The position numbers were made by a program, and so were the translations under genes. This document shows positions 45,437 to 54,583 of a stretch of 64,000 bases of DNA, one piece after another; the first letter of the stretch is position 1, and each line of letters opens with the position of its first letter. The notes below the pieces were generated by a model. It was given only the letters and a program-made list of their open reading frames with translations. It had not been told where the DNA came from and did not search any database. The DNA is from Pohlia nutans (Eukaryota; Streptophyta; Bryopsida; Bryales; Mniaceae). The stretch is from assembly GCA_022496805.1 (NCBI GenBank), contig CM040088.1, forward strand, positions 19,623,001-19,687,000, read 5' to 3'.

Positions 45437-47876
45437 CCTCTGCATTTGGTCTTCACCACGAGGAGAATCCCTCTCTACAAACTTCAACGGACTCTTATTA
45501 ATTGGACCAAAATCTTCCTCTATGCCTTTCCATTTGACGTGACCATTGTTCACCATTGTGGCCTTTTGCCCAGGAGAAAGCTCCAACTCAGAATCTTTCG
45601 GGTCCTTCAAAACACCCTCATGCACGGAGTCAATCCTTGTACCACCATCTTCATCACGTTTGTCCCCCTCTTCTTCACCCAACTCTGGGATTGAATTGTT
45701 ATCTTCTCTGACATTCACACCGATATTGTCAGCATTTGATGCTTGCATGTGATTGCCCTCCTCTCCATCCTCAACAAACTCGTATACATCGTGGCTTGAT
45801 CGACCAGATCTTGGTGGAGAGGATTCACGCCTTTGTGGAGAGAGTCGATCACTCCAATTGTCAAGAGGTTCATCAGCCCAGGGATCATCGTCAGATGCAT
45901 CATTACGCACCCAATCGCCTTCATCATCTCCATCCGATTCTTCTGATGCGGAATCCGAATCCTCTGATGATACATTTTCGTTGTACCACTTCTTCTCATC
46001 TTTTCTCTTTGCCTTTGCGAGGAGCTTCAAATTTGTGTACACGTACACTAAATCTTCAGCCCTCTTTTGTTGGAGGCGATTCCGAGACCTGTTGTGCACG
46101 AAAGAATAACTACTCCAATTGCGTTCGCATGATGACGATGACACGGTTTGGGCTAGGATTCTCCGTGCTATTGGTGCAATGAGCTTTCCGCATGCCCCTT
46201 CAAAATCCCACCATGCATGAGGCGAACACTTCTGTTATTTTGGATCCAACATATTGTGGAAGGGCGGTTCTTTGTGACGGAATGCCAAAAACTCTAGCAC
46301 CACATGCGGATATGTTTCTGGAGAACATAATTTCCCAAGCACACACTTGCATGTTGTGATGGCATCTAAGTCGTCTGCCAGTTCCTTATCGTGTAGCAAA
46401 TACGGATTCAAAAGTGCACCCGCATCGTGTAAATCCGTTCTGACCAATGCCCATCGGTCGCGGAAGTGCTTCTCCACATCAATGCTTTTTCCACCGTCAA
46501 AGGTAAAGAACTCATCTTTCACCCTTTCAATGTGTTTCTCCACATTGCAAAAGATGTGTCGAATTTTGCCCATACCAGGTTCCCCACTGTCAAAATCCTG
46601 CAGTGCATACATCAACGGTGCAACCACCTCCTGAAAGTTAGTGCATCGTTGCCAAAAGTGATTGTCCAGTATGTACCTTCTCACATCTCGAGACATAGTG
46701 CGCGCTTTAATCTTTCTGTTGTCTCGGAGTGTGACACCATAAGACGTCCACTGTTCGTCCACCACAGACTGCTCTAAGGCTTGTCTGACTTCGAGTAATC
46801 GATCCACCATCATGAAATTTGATCCAAATCTAGTTTTCCCTGCCAATACTAGGCTGTACTTCTTCTCGTACTTTCGAAATACTGCAAGAGGCATGTGTCT
46901 CTTCTTTATAAACGTCACGACCGTCCGGGCCTTCTTCAACACATGAGTTATCCACTTTGCCTTCGCGATGTCCCCCAGTAAGAGGTTCATTGCATGAACA
47001 GCACACCCTTGGAAGTATATGTGGTCATATTTGTTCGTCACGATATCTGCTGCTGCCTTCATGACAGATGCGTTGTCCGTTGCAATTTGCACCACGTTCT
47101 ACGATCCAACGTCTTCAATGAACTTCTCTATGATTGACGCTTGGTACGCTGCTGGCTTCGAATGTCCCGAAGTATCTACCGATCCAAGAAAATGTTCTCC
47201 TACCGCAGACACTATCATTGCATTGAATAACGGTTGGTTTGTGCACGAGCTCCATCCATCAAATGTCAACGTGGCTCCAAACTTGCGAACGCTATCTGCC
47301 ATTTTACCTTCCAAGACCGCCCCTAGCTCATTTTTGGCTTGCACCAAGAGTTTCTTCCGTAAGTCATTGTAAGAGGGTGGTGTGTACGGTCCCCGGAAAT
47401 CAGAAGTCCTCCGTATGGCCTCTTTGAAAGTTGAATTTCGTGCTATCGAAAAAGGGATGTTCGCCTCGTAAAAGAACCTTGCCCATATCTTGTCTAACTC
47501 CCTTCGTTTCTCTTCCTGAAAACCCTCTGGTATTCCTGCTTGTCGCAATGGACGGTCGGCCCTGCCAGATGCGCTGTCACGTCCCGTGGATGGTGGTCTG
47601 CTCGCGGTAGTTTCGTTTGTATTAGAACCTGACCTCTGATTTGAAATCTCTTGTGGTGCATCGCGTGACTCTCGATCCATTGATTGCGGTGTGCAAAGCT
47701 CCATGATGTCCATATTTCCCGCTCTTGGAGTGCGACATTCATCGGATTGATCTGGATTTGGACGTTTTGGAGGATCTCCTTTGCAATTAAGAAAGAGCCC
47801 TTTAACCTGCGGTGTAAGTCTCTTGCATATACCTACGCCAGTGTCACGGTTTCCTAATGCGTTCCGGTATCCAAGA

Positions 47877-48136
47877 TATTGAGGTAATAGATGCAACGTA
47901 GTATTGCTAGAAGCCAAAGACGTACGGGTGCTAAATAATGGTGTGTGGGAAGAGGGGTTAGGCATGGGCTGATCTCTCTAGAGTGTCCTTGTGATGAGTT
48001 ATCCCATATGGTTTGTCCATGGTGACCTCCTAGTGTACACTACTTAAGGTGGAAGGCCTTTGAGTAAAGATCATCTCTTTCTACGCATTCCTTGTGTTTG
48101 TGTGTGTGCCTTGTGCAATCTTCTCTACCTTCAATA
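47877..48136 (+). repeat. 5' LTR of the Copia element
   Basis: Starts TATTGAGG and ends TTCAATA. The usual TG...CA termini are replaced by TATTGA...TCAATA. It is followed directly by the primer-binding site. Confidence 0.97.
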
Positions 48137-48150
48137 GGTTATGGGCCCAC
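48137..48150 (+). promoter_or_regulatory. Primer-binding site for half of initiator tRNA-Met
   Basis: GGTTATGGGCCCAC is complementary to the conserved anticodon stem-loop of eukaryotic initiator tRNA-Met (GTGGGCCCATAACC), not to the 3' CCA end. Priming from a tRNA fragment cut in the anticodon region is known from Drosophila copia. Confidence 0.88.
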
Positions 48151-48945
48151 TCATGTGTGTTTCATGAGTATTAGATTGCATTTGTGCAAGTATTTTGAGG
48201 TCGGTGCGCAACGGGCGGTTTTGGAGCATTGTTGGAGGTTTTGGAGCTTGTTGAAGCGTTGGTGTTTCTTGGAGGTGTGCATGGGCTGAAGATACATGTT
48301 GGTGCACTCTCTTTGGTCAATCTCTTCCCTTGATCTCCTTCTTTTCTTGCTTCTATCTCTTCGTTGCGGTGGAACTTCGTTTGGTTCAATTGTGAGCATT
48401 TGAGTGAATGCAAGTGATTTGTGAGGTGTGAGGGCTCTCGTGGAGGGTCTACCATCTGATCCTAGTGATTAGGCACTTGCTTTGAGGTGTTGCATGTGTT
48501 TCATGCTCTTGGGGTGCTCAAATTTTCATTTGGAGCTAGTTTGTGCACAAAGGTGCGGTTTTGAGCAATTTCAATGCAATTGGGGTTTTGAGAGACTTGT
48601 GTGAGTTCATGTGCATTGAGTGAGTGCTCTTGAGGGACACAAAGGTGTCATTGACGCGCATTGAGTGTTTGTGGACACTAAGGCGTCGTATTGAAGCATT
48701 TGGAGTTGTTTTGAGCTCCATTGAGTGATTTGAGGGGCTTTGGTGAGCCTCTTTGCATTTTTGGGTGAGGGTTCTCACATTTGAGTGTTGGAAGGTGTGT
48801 GTGGAGCACACAAGTGCTGATCTAGTGTTTGGGGTTGTTTAAAATCCATTGGGTGCACAAAGGTGCAATATTAAAGCAAAAAATCACAAAAACAAAGTTG
48901 TGTGTTTGAGTTTGAGGTTTAATTTGTGTGGGGAGGCATACGTAA
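48151..48945 (+). other. Copia untranslated leader
   Basis: About 800 bp between the primer-binding site and gag-pol, rich in GTG/TTG words such as 'ttgagtg' and 'tttggag'. Presumably holds packaging signals. The open frames here are short and on the wrong strand. Confidence 0.6.
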
Positions 48946-51900
48946 GTGAGGATCATGGCATCTTTTGAGGGTGAGGGTCCCAAGGTCGTGGACAAGTTCG
49001 ATGGGGTGAATTTCCACTTGTGGAAGTTCAAAATGGAGATGGTGATGGCCGAGAAAGAGTTGTGGGAGATTGTCGAGGGTAGTGAGGAACCTCCTTTCTC
49101 TTCTACGGATCCTAGGATCATGCAAGCGTACACGAGGAGGGAGAAGAAGGCATTTGCCATTTTGGCACTCAACCTCGCGGATTCGCAACTTGCGCACATT
49201 CGTTCGTGCAAGACACCCGCGGAAGCATGGTCCAAGCTTTGCAACATTCACGAAGCAAAAACATTGGCCAACATTTTGTTTTTGAGGCGCAAGTTCTTCA
49301 CCATCAAGATGGGCGAAGAAGATGACATGTTGGCGCACATCAACAAGGTCAAGGCTCTCGCGGATCAACTCAACGGTTGCGACGTGTCGATTACGGATGG
49401 TGACATCGTGATGACACTTTTGGAGAGCCTTCCATCATCATACGAGTACCTCATCGTGGCGATGGAATCAAGACCTATTACGGAGCTCACATTGGACTAT
49501 GTGACCTCACGGTTGTTGCACGAGCTTTCGCGGCGAAAGGAGAACGAGTCTCGAGAAGATGGAGCGGCACTCGTGGCGAAGCAATCCAAGAATGGAGGCG
49601 GTGGGAGCTCAAGCGACAAGGTGTGCTTCTATTGTGGTAAGAAGGGCCACATTGCCAAATTTTGCTTCAAACGCAAGAGGGATGAAAAAGGGGAGAGTGC
49701 AAACAACACTAAAACTCGTGACGATGATGAGTACGCATTTACGGCTAGATATGAGGCAAGCATGAGCGATGGCATCGAGGGTGATGCAAGCATGAGTGAT
49801 GGTATCGAGGGTGATGCAAGCATGAGTGATTGGATTGAGGTTGGTGATGAGTATGCAAACATGGCAAGCAATGTATCGTGCAATGGTAGTACGAGTGATT
49901 GGATTGTTGATTCGGGGGCTACAAGCCACATGTCACCACATAAAACTTGTTTTCATTCGTATGCTCTCATTAATCCAAGGAGAGTGATTTTGGGAGATGA
50001 TACGGTGCTTGAGGCCGTTGGCAAGGGCCAAATTGTTGTAGACACCGAGGTGAGGGGTCGTGTGAAGACAATCACTATCCAAGATGTCCTCCACGTTCCC
50101 AAACTAACGGCAAATTTACTATCGGTGAGGCAACTAGTGGCAAAGCACTTGAGAGTAGAGTTTAGTGATAAGGGGTGTTATGTGTTGTCACCGAGTCGAG
50201 ATGAGGTGGCCATCATTGAAGAACACGAGGGCTTGTACCACATCAAGTTCTCCAAGGTGCATTCGAAGGAATCGGCGGCGTTGGCGCATTCAAACTTGAA
50301 GGACGACAAGTTGGCGTTGTGGCATCGTCGACTTGGCCATTTGAACATCAAGAGTGTGAAGACACTACGCGGCATGGTAAGCGGTATGGATCTTCATCAA
50401 TTGAAAGTGGATGCTTCTACATTCACATGTGAAGGTTGCATTGAAGGCAAGCAACAACGATTGCCATTTACGGGTGAAGCGGCGACTCGGGCCACGAAGG
50501 TTTTGGAGATCGTGCATTCGGATGTGTGTGGCCCCATGAAGACCACGTCGATGGGAGGTTGCAAGTACTTTGTGACCTTCATCGATGATTTTTCAAGGAA
50601 GATTTGGCTCTACCCTATCAAAGCCAAGAGTGAGTGCTTTGAGAAGTTCAAGGAGTTCAAGACATTGGTGGAGAACCAATCCAAGTTGAAGATCAAGGTG
50701 TTTCGGTCGGACAATGGCGGCGAGTACATGTCCAAGAAATTTGACGAGCTTTTGAAGAATGAAGGCATCGCACGCCAAACTTCGGCCCCGTACACGCCTC
50801 AACAAAATGGAGTTGCGGAGCGCGCAAATCGCACCATTGTAGAGATGGCGAGGAGCATGTTGCACGCTCAAAACTTGAAGTTGGACCTTTGGGCGGAAGC
50901 GGTGGTGAATGCGGTGTACACACGCAATCGGTGTCCAACAAGTGCGGATGAAGGCATGACGCCGGAGCAAGCGTGGAGTGGGAGGCAACCATGTGTTGCA
51001 CACATGCGCATCTTCGGATGCATTGCATACGCCAAGGTTCCCGACGAACGGAGGACTAAACTCGAGGCTAAGGCCTTGAAATGTGTGTTTCTTGGGTATT
51101 GTGAAGGTACCAAGGCGTATAGACTCATGTTGGTGGACACGAGGAAGATCATTCGGTCACGTGATGTGACGTTTTGTGAGGAGTCTACGATGGAGGCTCC
51201 TTTGGAGGTTGGTCCAAGTGGGAGTAGTGGAGACGTATTGGTGGACACACCCTCCAAGTCTCCTAGTGTTGTTGATATAGGTGATGATGACGGTGATGAC
51301 GAAGATGGCGACACGGAGGTTGTCGAAGCGCCATCGAGCTCAAAGACCAAGAATGGCGCAAAGGGTGCGCAAGAGGAGCAAGTTTCTTCAAGCGAGCGGC
51401 GGTACCCCGAGAGATCGCGCAAGCCACTTGGAGAATGGTGGAAGAATCACATCTTCCCTCAAGAGGATGACGAACATGCGAATGTGGCACTATCGGATGG
51501 TCCATTGACCATTCGCGAAGCCATGCAAGGTGAGGATGCGGTCAAGTGGGAGCGCGCCATGCAAGAGGAGTACGACTCTCTAATTGCTAACGGTACGTGG
51601 CAATTAACTCCCATTCCAAAGGATCGCAACCCCATTGGTTGCAAATGGGTGTTTCGTACAAAGAGGGATGTTTCGGGCAATATTGTGCGTCACAAGGCAA
51701 GACTAGTTGCGAAGGGGTTCGCGCAAGTGCATGGGGTGGATTTTCACGAGACGTTTGCTCCCGTGGCCAAGTTCACCACCATTCGGTGCATTCTTGCGAT
51801 TGGTGCGGCTATGGACTTGGAGATGCATCAAATGGATGTGAAGACCGCATTTTTGAATGGCGATTTGGAGGAGGACATCTACATGGTGCAACCCGAGGGC

Positions 51901-53100
51901 TTTGTGCAACAAGGTAAAGAGCATCTTGTTTGTAAGTTGCAAAAATCATTATATGGGTTGAAACAATCTCCAAGAGCGTGGTACCAAAAGATTGACACCT
52001 TCTTGCTTGCTCACGGGTTTACTAGGAGCATTGCAGATCATAGTCTCTACTTTATGCAAGTGGGGCAACATGTGGTGATTGTGATCATATATGTTGATGA
52101 TTTGATCATTCTTGCAAGCCTCATGAGTTTAATGAATGCATTAAAAGGCATGCTTGAGAGAGAGTACGAGATGAGTGATCTTGGAGAATTGCACTTTTGT
52201 CTTGGTGTTGAGTTTGTGCGAGATAGGGCTACACGCACTATCACCATGAGTCAAGGCAAGTATGTGATGGACGTGCTCAAGAGATTCGGGATGGAGGATT
52301 GTAAGCCCGTGGCAACACCATTGGATGCAAACTCCAAGTTCGTCAAGCTTTCGGAGGAGGAATATGCGGCGGAGGCCAAATCGATGGCGGAGGTGCCATA
52401 CAAGCAAGCGGTGGGGTCGTCGATGTATGCGATGATTGCGACACGGCCCGACCTTGCGTATCCAATTAGCGTGGTGAGTCAACACATGGCGAGACCGGGC
52501 TCAATGCATTGGATGGCGGTCAAGAGGATCATGCGTTATTTGAAGGGCACAAGCGATGTGAAGTTGTGTCTTGTAGGCAAAGACATTGTGTTGAGCGGCT
52601 ATTGCGACGCGGACTACGCGGGAGACACGAGCGATCGAAGATCGACAACGGGCTACATGTTCAAGGTTGGATCGGGAGCCGTGTCGTGGAATAGCAAGCG
52701 GCAACAAACCACGGCCACATCAACGGTGGAGGCCGAGTACATGGCTACGAGCCATGCCACGAAGGAGGCCATTTGGTTGAGGCAACTAATGGTGGATGTG
52801 GGTTGCACACAAGGTGCGGCTACAACGATTATGTGTGACAACCAAGGGTGCATTTCACTTGCAAAGAACCCTACACATCATTCACGCACGAAGCACATTG
52901 ATGTGCAATACCACTTCATTCGGGAGAAGTTGGAATTGGGAGTTATACCCTTGGAGTATTGTCCAACGGAGCACATGGTGGCGGATGTGCTCACAAAGGG
53001 TCTTTGTAGAGACCGACATCAACGATTAGTAATAGCATTTGGACTTAGAGGCTTTGGCTCTACGCAAAGTGGGAGTATTGAGGTAATAGATGCAACGTAG
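48946..53100 (+). CDS. Copia gag-pol polyprotein, 1384 aa
   Basis: Gag (residues ~1-220) is of the UBN2 type, with FDGVNFHLWKFKME near the start. It is followed by a zinc knuckle C227-x2-C230-x4-H235-x4-C240 and a linker with three ~10-residue ASMSDGIEGD-like repeats. The protease has D322-S-G-A. Integrase has the WHRRLGH...CEGC zinc site and a DD35E triad D526, D589, E625. Reverse transcriptase carries YVDD at 1049-1052. RNase H follows, with GYCDADYAG near 1221 and EAEYMA. The frame is intact and its stop lies 23 bases inside the 3' LTR, so the last codons are LTR-encoded. The usual start might be the second Met, four codons downstream. Proteins act in virus-like particles for reverse transcription and integration. 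The frame is much more GC-rich than its surroundings. Confidence 0.97.
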   Translation: MRIMASFEGEGPKVVDKFDGVNFHLWKFKMEMVMAEKELWEIVEGSEEPPFSSTDPRIMQAYTRREKKAFAILALNLADSQLAHIRSCKTPAEAWSKLCNIHEAKTLANILFLRRKFFTIKMGEEDDMLAHINKVKALADQLNGCDVSITDGDIVMTLLESLPSSYEYLIVAMESRPITELTLDYVTSRLLHELSRRKENESREDGAALVAKQSKNGGGGSSSDKVCFYCGKKGHIAKFCFKRKRDEKGESANNTKTRDDDEYAFTARYEASMSDGIEGDASMSDGIEGDASMSDWIEVGDEYANMASNVSCNGSTSDWIVDSGATSHMSPHKTCFHSYALINPRRVILGDDTVLEAVGKGQIVVDTEVRGRVKTITIQDVLHVPKLTANLLSVRQLVAKHLRVEFSDKGCYVLSPSRDEVAIIEEHEGLYHIKFSKVHSKESAALAHSNLKDDKLALWHRRLGHLNIKSVKTLRGMVSGMDLHQLKVDASTFTCEGCIEGKQQRLPFTGEAATRATKVLEIVHSDVCGPMKTTSMGGCKYFVTFIDDFSRKIWLYPIKAKSECFEKFKEFKTLVENQSKLKIKVFRSDNGGEYMSKKFDELLKNEGIARQTSAPYTPQQNGVAERANRTIVEMARSMLHAQNLKLDLWAEAVVNAVYTRNRCPTSADEGMTPEQAWSGRQPCVAHMRIFGCIAYAKVPDERRTKLEAKALKCVFLGYCEGTKAYRLMLVDTRKIIRSRDVTFCEESTMEAPLEVGPSGSSGDVLVDTPSKSPSVVDIGDDDGDDEDGDTEVVEAPSSSKTKNGAKGAQEEQVSSSERRYPERSRKPLGEWWKNHIFPQEDDEHANVALSDGPLTIREAMQGEDAVKWERAMQEEYDSLIANGTWQLTPIPKDRNPIGCKWVFRTKRDVSGNIVRHKARLVAKGFAQVHGVDFHETFAPVAKFTTIRCILAIGAAMDLEMHQMDVKTAFLNGDLEEDIYMVQPEGFVQQGKEHLVCKLQKSLYGLKQSPRAWYQKIDTFLLAHGFTRSIADHSLYFMQVGQHVVIVIIYVDDLIILASLMSLMNALKGMLEREYEMSDLGELHFCLGVEFVRDRATRTITMSQGKYVMDVLKRFGMEDCKPVATPLDANSKFVKLSEEEYAAEAKSMAEVPYKQAVGSSMYAMIATRPDLAYPISVVSQHMARPGSMHWMAVKRIMRYLKGTSDVKLCLVGKDIVLSGYCDADYAGDTSDRRSTTGYMFKVGSGAVSWNSKRQQTTATSTVEAEYMATSHATKEAIWLRQLMVDVGCTQGAATTIMCDNQGCISLAKNPTHHSRTKHIDVQYHFIREKLELGVIPLEYCPTEHMVADVLTKGLCRDRHQRLVIAFGLRGFGSTQSGSIEVIDAT
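53065..53075 (+). promoter_or_regulatory. Polypurine tract of the Copia element
   Basis: CAAAGTGGGAG directly abuts the 3' LTR and overlaps the coding frame. It would prime plus-strand DNA synthesis. Confidence 0.8.
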
Positions 53101-53335
53101 TATTGCTAGAAGCCAAAGACGTACGGGTGCTAAATAATGGTGTGTGGGAAGAGGGGTTAGGCATGGGCTGATCTCTCTAGAGTGTCCTTGTGATGAGTTA
53201 TCCCATATGGTTTGTCCATGGTGACCTCCTAGTGTACACTACTTAAGGTGGAAGGCCTTTGAGTAAAGATCATCTCTTTCTACGCATTCCTTGTGTTTGT
53301 GTGTGTGCCTTGTGCAATCTTCTCTACCTTCAATA
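53076..53335 (+). repeat. 3' LTR of the Copia element
   Basis: 260 bp, same as the 5' LTR as far as I can compare by eye. It includes the gag-pol stop codon and is followed by the CAAGA duplication. Confidence 0.97.
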
Positions 53336-53744
53336 CAAGATGACTCAACATCCTCCCCGCCTTCTTTGCAAAAAGTGATGCACATAATAAGCACTTCACT
53401 TTTCCTCCAGCTATATCCACATACCAATCTTCCCAATTGCTTGGCATCTTGAAAGGTTCAAAAGGGTTTAGGTTCCGCTACCCAATAGTATTAAGTGACG
53501 GCGTGCAATACCTCGTGATCGTGTGACAAAAAAATGTATCATGTATGTCAAATACAGTAGTTATCATATTCCAAACGGAATGTGACAACCGCGCATTCAA
53601 ACTCGGTAATGGTCAAGCAAGGGATACCAAAAGGTTGCCCGAAGCCCTTGACAACTGGTGAGTTCGAATGCACTCACCAAAAGAAAACCTAAATGATTTA
53701 TACTACCATCCGGCGAACTAGCCGTTGAAGTAGCCGTTGAACAA

Positions 53745-54215
53745 GCGGACTGCATTGGTCGTCTGCTGTGCCGTCCGCTGTGCCGTCTGCCGTCCGCTGT
53801 GCCGTCCACTGGTCGTCCACTGTGCCGTCTGCCGTCCGATGTGCCGTCCACTGGTCGTCCACTGTGCCGTCTGCCGTCCGCTGTGCCGTCCGATATGCCG
53901 TCCGCGCGCGTTGGGCTGGATCGGACGCACTGGAGGGGATGCACCGGATGGGACGGGGTCCATCGGACGGCAGAAAAGCCCGGACTGCATCGGACGGCAG
54001 AAACGGACGGACTGCATCGGACGCACTAGAACGGCGGACGCATTAGGGTTTCGAGTTTAGGGTCGGCCGGATGGCCGCCGACGCCCCATCGGACGGCGAT
54101 GATCGGACGGACAGTGCGGTCCGGACGACAGTTCGGACGACAGTTTAGGATCGGACGGGCGGACGGGCTGGTTCGGGCGGGAGGACACGGACGGCACTAT
54201 AGAAGGCCCGTCCGT
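53745..54215. repeat. CGTCCG/CGGACG motif cluster 2 with ~50-bp tandem units
   Basis: From 53745 to about 53905 the motif runs as GCCGTCCG on this strand, in tandem units built from 'gtgccgtccactggtcgtcc'. From about 53920 on it is inverted, as CGGACGG. The cluster lies between the start of the minus-strand transposase gene and the start of the plus-strand RING gene, so it could act as a shared control region or mark the junction of two elements. Confidence 0.8.
54195..54203 (+). promoter_or_regulatory. Possible TATA box of the RING-protein gene
   Basis: CACTATAGA stands just after motif cluster 2 and 380 bp before the ATG. The second gene copy has a clearer TATAAA in the same relative place, right after its own cluster. 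Confidence 0.4.
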
Positions 54216-54583
54216 CTCCATTTGTCCTCACTTCTCACTCCTAAAATCAGGTTGCTGGTAATTCCCTTTGTTGGACTTCCTGGCCTTATTTACTACAGGC
54301 GTGAGAGGTCATATGCTTACTGTGACCAATCACCGGTTGGTCACAATAAGCATCTTACACACTTTATTCACATTGTAGCGGTATTTTCACACGGACGGGC
54401 CATTCACATTGCAGCGGTTTTTTTACCGAGACTGTTCTTTCACATTCTCGCTAGATTTTTACGCATACGGTTGATTCACATTTTCGCGGGATTTACTCAC
54501 GGTTTAGGGTACACGGTTGATTCACCTCGTCGCGGGATTTCGTCACGGTAACTGCACACGGTTCATTCACACAACGCAAAGCA

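Larger units (their letters stand above)
47877..53335 (+). mobile_element. Complete Copia LTR retrotransposon
   Basis: 5459 bp with two 260-bp LTRs that look identical base for base, a 5-bp target duplication CAAGA (47872-47876 and 53336-53340), a primer-binding site, a polypurine tract and one uninterrupted gag-pol frame. The protease-integrase-RT-RNase H order is that of Ty1/Copia. The element lies antisense within the hAT-like transposase gene. Identical LTRs and an open frame point to a recent insertion, and the copy could be autonomous. Confidence 0.98.
44524..53447 (-). pseudogene. hAT-like transposase (BED finger, DUF659, hAT dimerisation), disrupted
   Basis: Read on the minus strand from ATG 53447, the frame continues through 53341, resumes at 47876 after the Copia insertion, runs to 45437, skips a 367-bp element and ends at TGA 44524. 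This gives about 1028 codons with no frameshift. The N terminus has a BED-type zinc finger (CLLC near 53390, then SHL and GVGICK); the Copia sits inside it. DUF659 follows, with TLTFDGWSS (first acidic residue, ~47255) and QIATDNASVM (second, ~47070). The hAT dimerisation region has SSSCERNWSSYSF (third acidic residue, ~46120) and RAEDLVYVYTNLKL. A long acidic then basic tail follows. Two stops interrupt the frame: TAG 47101-47099 between VGS and NVVQ, and TAA 46237-46235 after LDPK. The known role of the family is cut-and-paste transposition. All three catalytic residues are kept, so the gene was disabled recently. Confidence 0.85.

Noticed and set aside
49609..53029. Many minus-strand and alternate-frame ORFs within the Copia
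   Set aside because: Shadows of the GC-rich gag-pol frame; none has a recognisable domain.
43838..53603. CATTCAAA at both sides as an 8-bp duplication for the whole hAT-like element
   Set aside because: The word is AT-rich and common, the adjacent termini match poorly, and the CAGGGTTGTCAC start at 43884 would lie inside. Boundaries left open.
53737..54060. Open frames in all three plus frames across the CGTCCG cluster, and similar ones at 61294-61572 and 62501-63303
   Set aside because: Translation of a 6-base-type repeat gives open Arg/Pro/Ser or Asp/Gly/Arg repeats in several frames at once; no codon structure.
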